DNA from: JBNLAN01 sp050302175
GTDB lineage: Bacteria > Pseudomonadota > Zetaproteobacteria > Mariprofundales > Mariprofundaceae
Length of the DNA stretch: 64,000 bases
Assembly (NCBI GenBank): GCA_050302175.1
Contig: JBNLAN010000022.1
Span: 62,001-126,000, forward strand
Direction of reading: 5' to 3'
Part shown: positions 24,185-31,718 of the stretch, in pieces
Layout: each line of letters begins with the position of its first letter
Position numbering within the stretch: the stretch's first letter is position 1
Program-made: the position numbers and the translations under genes
The notes under the pieces: generated by a model
What the model saw: the letters and a program-made list of their open reading frames with translations, nothing else
What the model was told of the DNA's origin: nothing
The model's database searches: none

Positions 24185-25670
24185 CAACACCATCTCCAAT
24201 AATCAGGCGTACATCGGATGGGAGGGTCAGATCGAAAGCCAAGGCCACAGCGTGCGCAATATTGCGCCGAGTCTGGTCATCCGTCGCTTTCACGGTACCA
24301 CATAGCACCGGCTTACTTACACCCTTGATCATCTGCTCACCAATCGTATCAAATACAAAATTGCCTCCCAGTTGCTCGAAGCTGGTGCGCGACAACACCA
24401 CGTCACCACCATCCCCCAACCCACTCAGACGGGAGGCGACGTTTACAGTATCACCGATGACCGTATATTCAAGGCGCTCTGCAGCACCAATATGCCCGAC
24501 AATGGCCTGTCCGCGATTAAGCCCCACACGGAAAGAGATCGGCTGGCCATTACTACGCAAAATACCGAGCTTGCGGCAGGCTTCAGTCATAGCAACCCCG
24601 GCCATCACTGCATGGCGCGTATGATCGGGATCCTCATTTGGATGATTAAATACCGCCATCACGGCATCACCAATATATTTATCCACATGTCCGCCATAGT
24701 AATCAATGATGCGATGGAATACCTCGAAGTGCTTATTGAGCACCTCCACCACCTCTTCGGTTTCGGTGTTCTCCGAAAACTCGGTAAAGCCTACCATGTC
24801 GGCAAACAGCACTGTGATCTCCTGCCTGCGATTCTCAATCACCTCGCCCGAGCCTTCAAACACATCGGAGACCAGCTTGGGATTCAGATACTTGCCGAAC
24901 ACATCGCGAAGCTCTTCCTTGTGAGCAAGCTCCTCCACCATGCTGTTGAACTGCCCGATCGCGTCAGTAATTTCATCATTGCCGACTACCGGCAGCCGCA
25001 CGCTGTAATCGCCATAGGCAACATGCCTTGCCGCATCGGCCAACATTTCCAGTGGCTCACTCAGTCGCCCGGCAATCCAGTACACCAGCATGCTCGATAG
25101 CACCACCACAATCAGGGCGGCAAGCACCATTCGAATCACCAGCCGACTGGCAATCTCCTCCCACACCTTCTCCGAGTAACGCACCGCCACCACGCCAACG
25201 GGTGTTCCGGCAAACTCGACGCTCTTGGCAAACCACAACAGTTCGGTTGGCAAACGCTTGACGTTGGCTGCAACCGATCCCTTGCCAAGCATTAGCGCAC
25301 TGCTTCCTTCATCTTCGCCGAAATGGAATTCGGTGCCATCGGCAATTTTCAAATGCACCCCAAGCACAGACGGTACTTTTTTCAGAAAGCCCTGCACAAT
25401 GAAGTCTACCTCGGCCGAACTGCCGGAAAGCATCGGGATTTTCAACTCGTCACCCAGACGGTCCACCAGCACCTCAGCCTGGGTAGCCTGGCTGCCCAGC
25501 CATGCATCACGCTCCATATCGAGCACGATCAACGACAGCACAACAATGGAAAGTGCCACTGCAAAACCAACCAGCATCGTCCAGCGCCAGCGAATAGGAA
25601 AACGGGGGCTAAACTCGTCCTGATCGAATTCGTCGTCCTGAACGACCTTTTCCCGGCTGATTTCAGTCAT
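24174..25670 (-). CDS. Membrane-bound class III adenylate cyclase with HAMP domain
   Basis: A 498-residue sensor cyclase: cytoplasmic N-terminus, TM1 (about 31-51), periplasmic domain (about 55-178), TM2 (about 180-200), HAMP (about 202-255), and a catalytic domain (about 285-450). The metal aspartates lie in VLFADMVGFT and YIGDAVMAVF, and the transition-state region is YTVIGDTVNVASRL. Lys before YIGDA and Thr before VIGD at the base-specifying positions fit ATP rather than GTP. The product would be cAMP, activated by a periplasmic signal. First gene of the ispG-hisS-DUF1538 run; a protein with two cNMP-binding domains is encoded at 34384. Confidence 0.9.
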   Translation of the reverse strand: MTEISREKVVQDDEFDQDEFSPRFPIRWRWTMLVGFAVALSIVVLSLIVLDMERDAWLGSQATQAEVLVDRLGDELKIPMLSGSSAEVDFIVQGFLKKVPSVLGVHLKIADGTEFHFGEDEGSSALMLGKGSVAANVKRLPTELLWFAKSVEFAGTPVGVVAVRYSEKVWEEIASRLVIRMVLAALIVVVLSSMLVYWIAGRLSEPLEMLADAARHVAYGDYSVRLPVVGNDEITDAIGQFNSMVEELAHKEELRDVFGKYLNPKLVSDVFEGSGEVIENRRQEITVLFADMVGFTEFSENTETEEVVEVLNKHFEVFHRIIDYYGGHVDKYIGDAVMAVFNHPNEDPDHTRHAVMAGVAMTEACRKLGILRSNGQPISFRVGLNRGQAIVGHIGAAERLEYTVIGDTVNVASRLSGLGDGGDVVLSRTSFEQLGGNFVFDTIGEQMIKGVSKPVLCGTVKATDDQTRRNIAHAVALAFDLTLPSDVRLIIGDGVDDL

Positions 25671-25706
25671 TGGTGAATCCTAACGATTCTCGCTATCGGG
25701 GCAATG

Positions 25707-25720
25707 TTCATTTAAATGAA
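25707..25720. promoter_or_regulatory. Perfect 14-bp palindrome between divergent genes (possible operator)
   Basis: TTCATTTAAATGAA is a perfect inverted repeat, overlapping a second one (TGAATTCA, 25717-25724), in the 208-base gap between the divergent cyclase (start 25670) and yhbY (start 25879). It lies about 37-50 bases upstream of the cyclase ATG, a position suited to repression. No clear sigma-70 promoter pair was found beside it, so the function is a guess. Confidence 0.35.
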
Positions 25721-25878
25721 TTCATCGGTGTCACCCTCATGTCACATTGTAATTTAATACTCATCGGCTGCCTGGCAGGTTATTGTCGTCACACCGACCG
25801 TCGCAAACATTATGCCATTCGCATCCTAACTCTGGCGGTGATACGATTCAGCCACCAACCACACGAGGTAGATAAATT

Positions 25879-26151
25879 TTGGACGCCAAACAGAAAAAAG
25901 AGCTTAAGGCTGCAGCCCATCACCTGAAACCGGTCATTCGAATCGGACAAAAAGGCATGAGCGACAACCTGATTGCTGAAACCAACCTCGCTCTCGAAAA
26001 ACACGAACTGATCAAAGTGCATATCCAGCAGGGAGAGCGAGAGGAGCGACTGGCGCTCGCCGAGCAGCTCGCCAATACAACACATGCCGAGCTGGTGCAC
26101 CAAATTGGCAAAACCTTCATTCTGTACCGGAGCAATCCGCCAAAAGAATGA
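25879..26151 (+). CDS. yhbY: YhbY-type CRM-domain RNA-binding protein
   Basis: A 90-residue protein consisting of one CRS1-YhbY domain. KKELKAAAHHLKPVIRIGQKGMSDNLIAE carries the GxxG loop (GQKG) that contacts RNA. In E. coli YhbY associates with pre-50S ribosomal particles. The start is TTG at 25879, supported by GAGG (25865-25868) ten bases upstream; no ATG exists before the domain. The stop overlaps the bolA-like start (ATGA). Confidence 0.9.
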   Translation: MDAKQKKELKAAAHHLKPVIRIGQKGMSDNLIAETNLALEKHELIKVHIQQGEREERLALAEQLANTTHAELVHQIGKTFILYRSNPPKE

Positions 26152-26420
26152 CCAGCCGTATCGAACGCATTCGGGAAGCTCTGCAAGAACTGCAGCCAGA
26201 GCAGCTGGAAATCATTGATGATTCATGGAAACACGCAGGCCATGCAGGAGCCACCTCACATGGCGGCGGGCACTTCAGAGTCGTCATCAAATCACCGATA
26301 TTCAAGGGAAAATCCCGCATCTCATCTCATCGCATGGTGATGGATGTGCTCAAAGAGGCGCTTCAGAACGATATTCATGCTCTGAGCATTCACACCGAGG
26401 CTTCAGAGGAATCTGCTTAA
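26148..26420 (+). CDS. BolA-family protein
   Basis: A 90-residue BolA-fold protein. It has the SHGGGHFRVVI and FKGKSRISSHRMV segments and the conserved C-terminal histidine (ALSIHTEA). BolA proteins partner with monothiol glutaredoxins around [2Fe-2S] clusters; the N-terminal His/Cys ligand here would be a His in WKHAGHAG. It is coupled to yhbY by a four-base overlap. Its stop codon overlaps, tail to tail, the stop of the HD-GYP gene on the other strand. Confidence 0.9.
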   Translation: MTSRIERIREALQELQPEQLEIIDDSWKHAGHAGATSHGGGHFRVVIKSPIFKGKSRISSHRMVMDVLKEALQNDIHALSIHTEASEESA

Positions 26421-27982
26421 GCTTGGGCCCCGTGACTCAATTCGCCCAACTCAGAGAATGGTGGCATGTCCTCGCTCACTTTCGGCATCTCCGCCTCCGG
26501 CAACATCCTGATTTCGTCCCTGTCGATCAAGGCAATGGCTGCCTTCACGACTTTGGGATCGAACTGTTTGCCCGAACCGAGCCGAAGCTGCTCCCGACAA
26601 AATGCCAGAGGCTTGGCATTACGATAACAGCGGCTTGTTGTCATGGCATCAATGGCATCGGCAACGCAAACAATCCGGGCTGTCAGCGGGATATCCTCTT
26701 TAGCCAACTTGTCGGGATAACCGTTGCCATCCCAACGCTCATGGTGGTGGCGAACAATCAAACGCTCGCGCAATAGCGCATCCATATGCTTGAGAATACT
26801 GTCACCAATGGCGGGATGTGCCTGCATGATACGGTATTCATGATCAGTAAAACGCCCTGGCTTCAACAGCACATCATCTGCAATCCCCACCTTACCGATA
26901 TCGTGCATCAAAGCACCAGTCTTAATAAGCTCCAGCGTTTCATCATCCAGCTGCATTTCACTGGCAATCTGCACGGAAATTTCACTGACACGCAATGAAT
27001 GATCCTTGGTATAACGGTCACGAGCTTCCAGAGACCGCACCAGCCCGATCAGAGTCTGGCGCATACTATCGGCAAGTGCGGCATGCACGGCGCGATTGTC
27101 GAGCAGCGTATCGAGATTTTTCAGCAACAACCCGAGCATATGGACCTTGCCTGCATCAAGGGTTGCCTTGCCGGAAAAATCCATAAGGCACAGCACACCG
27201 ACCGGAATACCCTCCATCGAAACCGGCAACGCCACATATTTTTTGTCATTGATCCCCGGCCAGCATGGCTTACCCGGCACGGTAAAGAGCACACTCTCCT
27301 CGTCGTGCAATAGCTCTTCAAAGGCCGTTTCATGCACCGCACAGCGGAGCTTGGCCTTGCCAATATCCTGACTGGAGACAATCACCAGCTCATTTCTGTC
27401 GCGCTCGTAAAAGGCCAGAAAGCCGCGCTTGGCAAGCACCATTTCAATCGCCAGCTCAAGGGTACTGACACAAACCTGTGACACATTTTTATGCCTCGGC
27501 ATTTCGGTGAACATCCGGAACAGCAACCCAATGTTGCGATCCATCTGAAACACGTGCGGTAACAGCTTGAGCGCCGTATCGCTCACAGAATCGGCTTCTC
27601 CAACCCCCGAAACATCTTCCAGTTTTAGCGCCGCCTTGAGAAACGAAAGTAGTGTTTGAGGAACAAATGGCTTGGAAAGAATCTGATCCACGCCCAGCTC
27701 ACGCGCGCGCTTCACCCGCTCCTCTGAAAGAAAGCCACTGACCAGCATTACCGGAAGCTGGCTACCTGCCGCCCGCAGCTCCGCGATCAAATCGAGCGAC
27801 TGCCCATCGCCCAGACTGAGGTCGGTCACCATCGCATCAACATCACCATGTCCCAAAACATCGCGCGCCTCGGCAAGGCTTGATGCCTGCTCTATATTGA
27901 CCGGAACCCCGATATCGGCAACCACCTCCGCGATCACCTCGCGGACGACATCCTGATCTTCAACGACAAGCACCTGCAGCAT
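26417..27982 (-). CDS. Response regulator with HD-GYP domain (c-di-GMP phosphodiesterase type)
   Basis: A 521-residue three-part protein. Receiver (about 3-120) with VLVVEDQDVV, phospho-acceptor TDLSLGDG and LSKPF; a middle GAF-like domain (about 150-300) with LPVSMEGIPVGVL; and HD-GYP (about 315-500) with MHDIGKVGI and HHERWDGNGYP. HD-GYP domains hydrolyse c-di-GMP, lowering this messenger. All metal and signature residues look intact, so it should be active. No kinase gene adjoins it. The ATG at 27982 is the first possible start and agrees with the receiver fold. The 3' end overlaps that of bolA. Confidence 0.92.
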   Translation of the reverse strand: MLQVLVVEDQDVVREVIAEVVADIGVPVNIEQASSLAEARDVLGHGDVDAMVTDLSLGDGQSLDLIAELRAAGSQLPVMLVSGFLSEERVKRARELGVDQILSKPFVPQTLLSFLKAALKLEDVSGVGEADSVSDTALKLLPHVFQMDRNIGLLFRMFTEMPRHKNVSQVCVSTLELAIEMVLAKRGFLAFYERDRNELVIVSSQDIGKAKLRCAVHETAFEELLHDEESVLFTVPGKPCWPGINDKKYVALPVSMEGIPVGVLCLMDFSGKATLDAGKVHMLGLLLKNLDTLLDNRAVHAALADSMRQTLIGLVRSLEARDRYTKDHSLRVSEISVQIASEMQLDDETLELIKTGALMHDIGKVGIADDVLLKPGRFTDHEYRIMQAHPAIGDSILKHMDALLRERLIVRHHHERWDGNGYPDKLAKEDIPLTARIVCVADAIDAMTTSRCYRNAKPLAFCREQLRLGSGKQFDPKVVKAAIALIDRDEIRMLPEAEMPKVSEDMPPFSELGELSHGAQA

Positions 27983-28071
27983 ACATCACCCTCTTCAGCT
28001 ATTGCCGCACCCTGCAGCAAAGCGGACACAGCAAGAAGCGCACCATATTCCTTCCTGCAAAGACAGACCGG

Positions 28072-28326
28072 CTACTCTTTCTCATCTTCCTCTTTCAAAC
28101 GATGTGCATCCGAATAGAGCCTCAGCAACTGGGATTCGAGGCTGGCATTCTGGATTTCTCCGGAGTGGATGACATGTACACGACTCTGCGAAAGCGCTCC
28201 GGAGAAGGGGGGAGCATGCCTTGCCTCACGCCTGGCGCGCGCCCGGGAAGCTGCATCCGAAAGTTTCCCCTGCTCACTCAATATTCGCTTGATAAATCCA
28301 TCCACATGACTGACCGCTTTTGCCAT
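28072..28326 (-). CDS. Hypothetical small charged protein
   Basis: An 84-residue frame rich in Arg, Ser, Ala and Glu (MAKAVSHVDGFIKRI at the start, LKEEDEKE at the end), with no membrane segment or known motif. A longer frame reaches 28431, but the part upstream of 28326 reads like non-coding sequence. The ribosome-binding site is odd: a run of eight G directly before TATG. If it is not a gene, the whole 27983-28553 interval is non-coding and holds only the upstream regions of the two divergent regulators. Coding status uncertain. Confidence 0.35.
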   Translation of the reverse strand: MAKAVSHVDGFIKRILSEQGKLSDAASRARARREARHAPPFSGALSQSRVHVIHSGEIQNASLESQLLRLYSDAHRLKEEDEKE

Positions 28327-28553
28327 ACCCCCCCCGGCATCATTGACCACATTCCGTGGTTCTCCTAATAAAATGAAGCTACATCCCAAAACATTGCAAG
28401 GAATACAGCCCAACAGGCCATGTTGCGGCACCCTTTCACAACAAAGTGGGAATACCGAAACCCCTGGCTCGTTTACTTTAGACTTTTTGGTGCATTTTAG
28501 CTAGTTTACCATCCCAACCAGATGGGGCCACCGGAGGAGACGGGATCACAACA

Positions 28554-29945
28554 ATGAAACAAAAGGGCTATATCTTACTGGTTGATGACGAGGATGAGTT
28601 CCGCGATATCCTCAAGGAGCTGCTCGAGGACAGTCACTATCACACCACTACTGCGGCTAATGCCATGCGAGCCCGCGAGGCTGCAAAAAATGGTAAATTC
28701 GATCTGGTGGTTCTGGATATCCGTCTTCCTGATGGCGATGGCATTGAACTACTGCGTGAATTCAAACAGCTCGACCCAGACATGGGTGTCATCATGATGA
28801 CCGGCTACGACGAAGTGGATAATGCTGTGGATGCCGTACGTCTGGGGGCGGACGATTTTCTAAAAAAACCTTTCGATCTAAGCGAACTAAGCATCCGTAT
28901 TGAGGAGTTTCTGAAAAAACGTCAGTTAATTCAGGATCACAAGACTTTGACCCAGCAGGTGCATGCCGAGCAGATCAAAAAACAGATGATCGGACAAAGC
29001 GCCCCGATCAAAAAAATACAGCAGACGGTGGAGCTGATTGGCGACTCAGATAGTACCGTGCTGATCACGGGCGAATCAGGAACCGGCAAAGAGGTGCTGG
29101 CCATGATGCTGCACAAAGCAGGCGCCCGCGCAAAAAAAACCATGGTCTCCATCAATTGCGGCGCCATCCCGGAAGAGCTACTCGAATCCGAACTGTTTGG
29201 GCATGTCAAAGGTGCATTTACCGGAGCAATCCGCGCCCGGCCCGGCCGCTTCGAAATCGCCAATGGAGGGACGATCTTCCTCGATGAAATCGGAGATATG
29301 AGCCCAAAACTGCAGATCAAGCTCCTGCGCGTACTTCAGGAGCGCTGTTTTGAACCTGTTGGCAGTCAGAACTCGATCGAGGTCGATGTAAGAATCATTG
29401 CCGCCACACACCGCGACCTGGAAGAAGAGATTGAGGCCGGACGCTTTCGTGAAGACCTCTTTTATCGCCTCAACGTTATCCCGATGCGCCTGCCGCCACT
29501 GCGCGAGCGCAACGAGGATATTCTGTTGCTGGCCAACCACTTTATTGCAATGTTCAATGACAAGAAAAACGCCGACATCCAGGGTATTTCGGAAGGCGCA
29601 CGAAAAATTCTCCTCCAGTACCCATGGCCAGGCAATGTTCGTGAACTGCAAAACCTGATTGAGCGCATTGCTACGCTCAAACGTTCGGGCATGGTGGAAA
29701 CCGATGACCTGCCATCAAAAATGTTACGCCAAAGCGAACGGATTGTAAGAGAGTTCCAGATGAATATTGATGCCGCCGACCAAATCGACATCAAGGGCAT
29801 CCTCGAAGAGTTCGAAACTTATCTGATCAGTATGGCTTTGCGACGCTGCAATGGCGACCAAGCAGCGGCGGCAAAATTCTTGTCGTTAAGCCCGGCTGCC
29901 CTGTCAAAGAAAATCAAGCAGAAAGGACTTGAGCAAGAGCTTTAG
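28554..29945 (+). CDS. NtrC-family sigma-54-dependent response regulator
   Basis: A 463-residue transcription activator. Receiver (about 6-120) with LVDDEDEF, phospho-acceptor VLDIRLPDGDG and KKPFDLS; AAA+ domain (about 145-375) with Walker A GESGTGKEV, the sigma-54-contacting GAFTGA loop, Walker B GGTIFLDEIG and the VRELQNLIERI arginine region; and a C-terminal Fis-type helix-turn-helix (about 420-460, GDQAAAAKFLSLSPAALSKK). It should activate sigma-54 promoters when phosphorylated. No histidine kinase adjoins it. GGAGGAG lies rather far (about 13 bases) upstream of the ATG. Confidence 0.95.
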   Translation: MKQKGYILLVDDEDEFRDILKELLEDSHYHTTTAANAMRAREAAKNGKFDLVVLDIRLPDGDGIELLREFKQLDPDMGVIMMTGYDEVDNAVDAVRLGADDFLKKPFDLSELSIRIEEFLKKRQLIQDHKTLTQQVHAEQIKKQMIGQSAPIKKIQQTVELIGDSDSTVLITGESGTGKEVLAMMLHKAGARAKKTMVSINCGAIPEELLESELFGHVKGAFTGAIRARPGRFEIANGGTIFLDEIGDMSPKLQIKLLRVLQERCFEPVGSQNSIEVDVRIIAATHRDLEEEIEAGRFREDLFYRLNVIPMRLPPLRERNEDILLLANHFIAMFNDKKNADIQGISEGARKILLQYPWPGNVRELQNLIERIATLKRSGMVETDDLPSKMLRQSERIVREFQMNIDAADQIDIKGILEEFETYLISMALRRCNGDQAAAAKFLSLSPAALSKKIKQKGLEQEL

Positions 29946-29998
29946 TTAAATCAGAAGGTTTTTTGGAACCCAAAACTATCTTCACTCATCCGCGGTGA

Positions 29999-30970
29999 CT
30001 ATTTCGGTGACAACTGCAGTAGCGAACCGCCATCGGGATCAATGCCTAGCACGTCCATTTCTTCCAGCAGATGCTTGCGAGTGAGCGGAATCTCTTCGAG
30101 AAACTTCTGCTTGCCATCGCGATACGCCAGCCGGGCGAAAATACCAATCGCTTTGATATGACGTTGAAAAGCAGTCAAACGCAGCGCCCGATGCCATGAC
30201 TCGAAGCTATCGAACGCATTGCGCAAATGATCGGGCAGTGCGTTAAAGAACAGTTCGCTCCACTTGCGGCGCTCATTTTCCGGATAATCCTGATAACAAT
30301 CATATAATAACGAAGCCAGATCGTAGGTCACCGGCCCCAGCACAGCATCCTGAAAATCAATCACACCAAGCGGCAACCCATCTTTGAGCAGCATCAGATT
30401 ACGACTGTGGTAATCCAGATGCACTGGTACGCGCGGCAGTTTCAGCAGCCCCTGCAACAGTGGCTCCAACAGCGCATCAAACGCCTTGATCTCCCGGCCC
30501 GATGGCACCACCCCTGCCACTTTCGGCAAATACCACTCCGTGAACAGATGGCACTCGCGCTGCATACGAGCGTAATCGAACAATGCCAGCTCCGCCCCGG
30601 CAGCATGCAGCTTACGCAACTGATCCAGCGCATCGGCTATCATCGGCTCCAGATCACCGCCCGCAGCCAGATGCGCAGCCCAGGTGGTATCGCCGAAATC
30701 CTCCAGAAGCAGAAAACCGGCCTCCTGATCCGCCACCTCGATATGGGGCACGCGCAGGCCTGCTTTTTCCATCCAGCCCTGCACCGCAAGAAAGGGGCGC
30801 ACATCCTCATGCGCAGGCGGCGCATCCATGAGCACATAACGCACACCACTCTTCTCAACGCGATAATAGCTACGAAACGATGCATCGCCAGCGAGCTTTA
30901 CAATTTGCCAGCCTTCGCCCAATCGCCGGGCAACCCAACCTTGACGCTCAAATGTTCTGTTATCCGCCAT
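29999..30970 (-). CDS. amgK: AmgK-like anomeric MurNAc/GlcNAc kinase (aminoglycoside phosphotransferase fold)
   Basis: A 323-residue kinase of the APH/choline kinase fold. The catalytic loop HLDYHSRNLML (about 200) and the metal motif VIDFQDAVLGPVTYDLASLL are those of AmgK, which phosphorylates cell-wall sugars at C1 in the MurU recycling route. It overlaps the SPOR-domain gene by 11 bases. The usual partner murU is not in the window. The assignment rests on the VIDFQDAVLGPVTYDL signature; another small-molecule kinase role is possible. Confidence 0.8.
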   Translation of the reverse strand: MADNRTFERQGWVARRLGEGWQIVKLAGDASFRSYYRVEKSGVRYVLMDAPPAHEDVRPFLAVQGWMEKAGLRVPHIEVADQEAGFLLLEDFGDTTWAAHLAAGGDLEPMIADALDQLRKLHAAGAELALFDYARMQRECHLFTEWYLPKVAGVVPSGREIKAFDALLEPLLQGLLKLPRVPVHLDYHSRNLMLLKDGLPLGVIDFQDAVLGPVTYDLASLLYDCYQDYPENERRKWSELFFNALPDHLRNAFDSFESWHRALRLTAFQRHIKAIGIFARLAYRDGKQKFLEEIPLTRKHLLEEMDVLGIDPDGGSLLQLSPK

Positions 30971-31718
30971 TTTTGATAATAAGCCCCGAAATCTTCAGCT
31001 GGGCATCAATCCGGGCCTTGGCTTTTTCGGCCTCAGAGCGCGAGACATACGGCCCGGCATACACCCGGTGCCAGGTTCCTTTACCCGGAATATCCACCGA
31101 TTCAACACGTGAGGCATAACCCTTGCCTTTCAACTTGCCGGAGAGTGCCAAAGCATCCGCCTGCTTCTGGAATGAGCCTGTTTGCACAAAAAATGCGGGA
31201 CCGGACGAGGCAGGCTTACCCTTCATCAGTTCGCGGGTAATTATGCTCTCGAGCAGGGCAGATGACTCCTGCGTACGCGGTGCGACTGCAGTTGCCGATG
31301 GCTCTTTTTTATCCGGTTCTTTCCCTTCCGGTTTCGCCACCGGTTTTTCTCCCGCAGCCGATCCGTTTGTCGCAGACGGGGCCTCAGTGCCAAGCGGTGA
31401 TGGGGTCACCGACTGTTTCGGAAGATCATTATAAAAGGTCAAATCGCCCACTTCGGTAGAGTGCCCTTCGGCTTCCGAGCGGGTTTTCTCCAGTTCGAGC
31501 TTGAGCGCTGCAATCTCAAGCTGATGGGCATTGATCTGCTGCTCCAGTTCACGGCGCACTTCCGTTTGACCACCATTCTTCATACCCAGCCAGTAGCCAC
31601 CGGCAAAACTTCCCGTCAGCAGCACTACGACCACGAATGCCATCCACAAACTGCTGTTGCTTCGGGCCTCCGGCGCCTGCGGCGGCGAAGCCTTCACCTG
31701 TGCATAATCCCTGCTCAC
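30960..31718 (-). CDS. SPOR-domain inner membrane protein
   Basis: A 252-residue bitopic protein: short cytoplasmic tail, one transmembrane helix (about 25-44, SLWMAFVVVVLLTGSFAGGY), a coiled segment (EQQINAHQLEIAALKLELEK), a Pro/Lys/Glu-rich linker, and a C-terminal SPOR domain (about 174-250, FFVQTGSFQKQADALAL, VYAGPYVSRSEAEKA) that binds denuded septal peptidoglycan. The start is GTG at 31718, overlapping the argS stop (GTGA). The argS-SPOR pairing is common in Proteobacteria. A role in cell division or envelope remodelling is likely. Confidence 0.9.
   Translation of the reverse strand: MSRDYAQVKASPPQAPEARSNSSLWMAFVVVVLLTGSFAGGYWLGMKNGGQTEVRRELEQQINAHQLEIAALKLELEKTRSEAEGHSTEVGDLTFYNDLPKQSVTPSPLGTEAPSATNGSAAGEKPVAKPEGKEPDKKEPSATAVAPRTQESSALLESIITRELMKGKPASSGPAFFVQTGSFQKQADALALSGKLKGKGYASRVESVDIPGKGTWHRVYAGPYVSRSEAEKAKARIDAQLKISGLIIKNGG

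Noticed and set aside
28441..28553. Sigma-54 promoter before the NtrC-type regulator (TGGCTC-N5-CTTTA)
   Set aside because: The -24 half is fair but the essential GC of the -12 half is missing.
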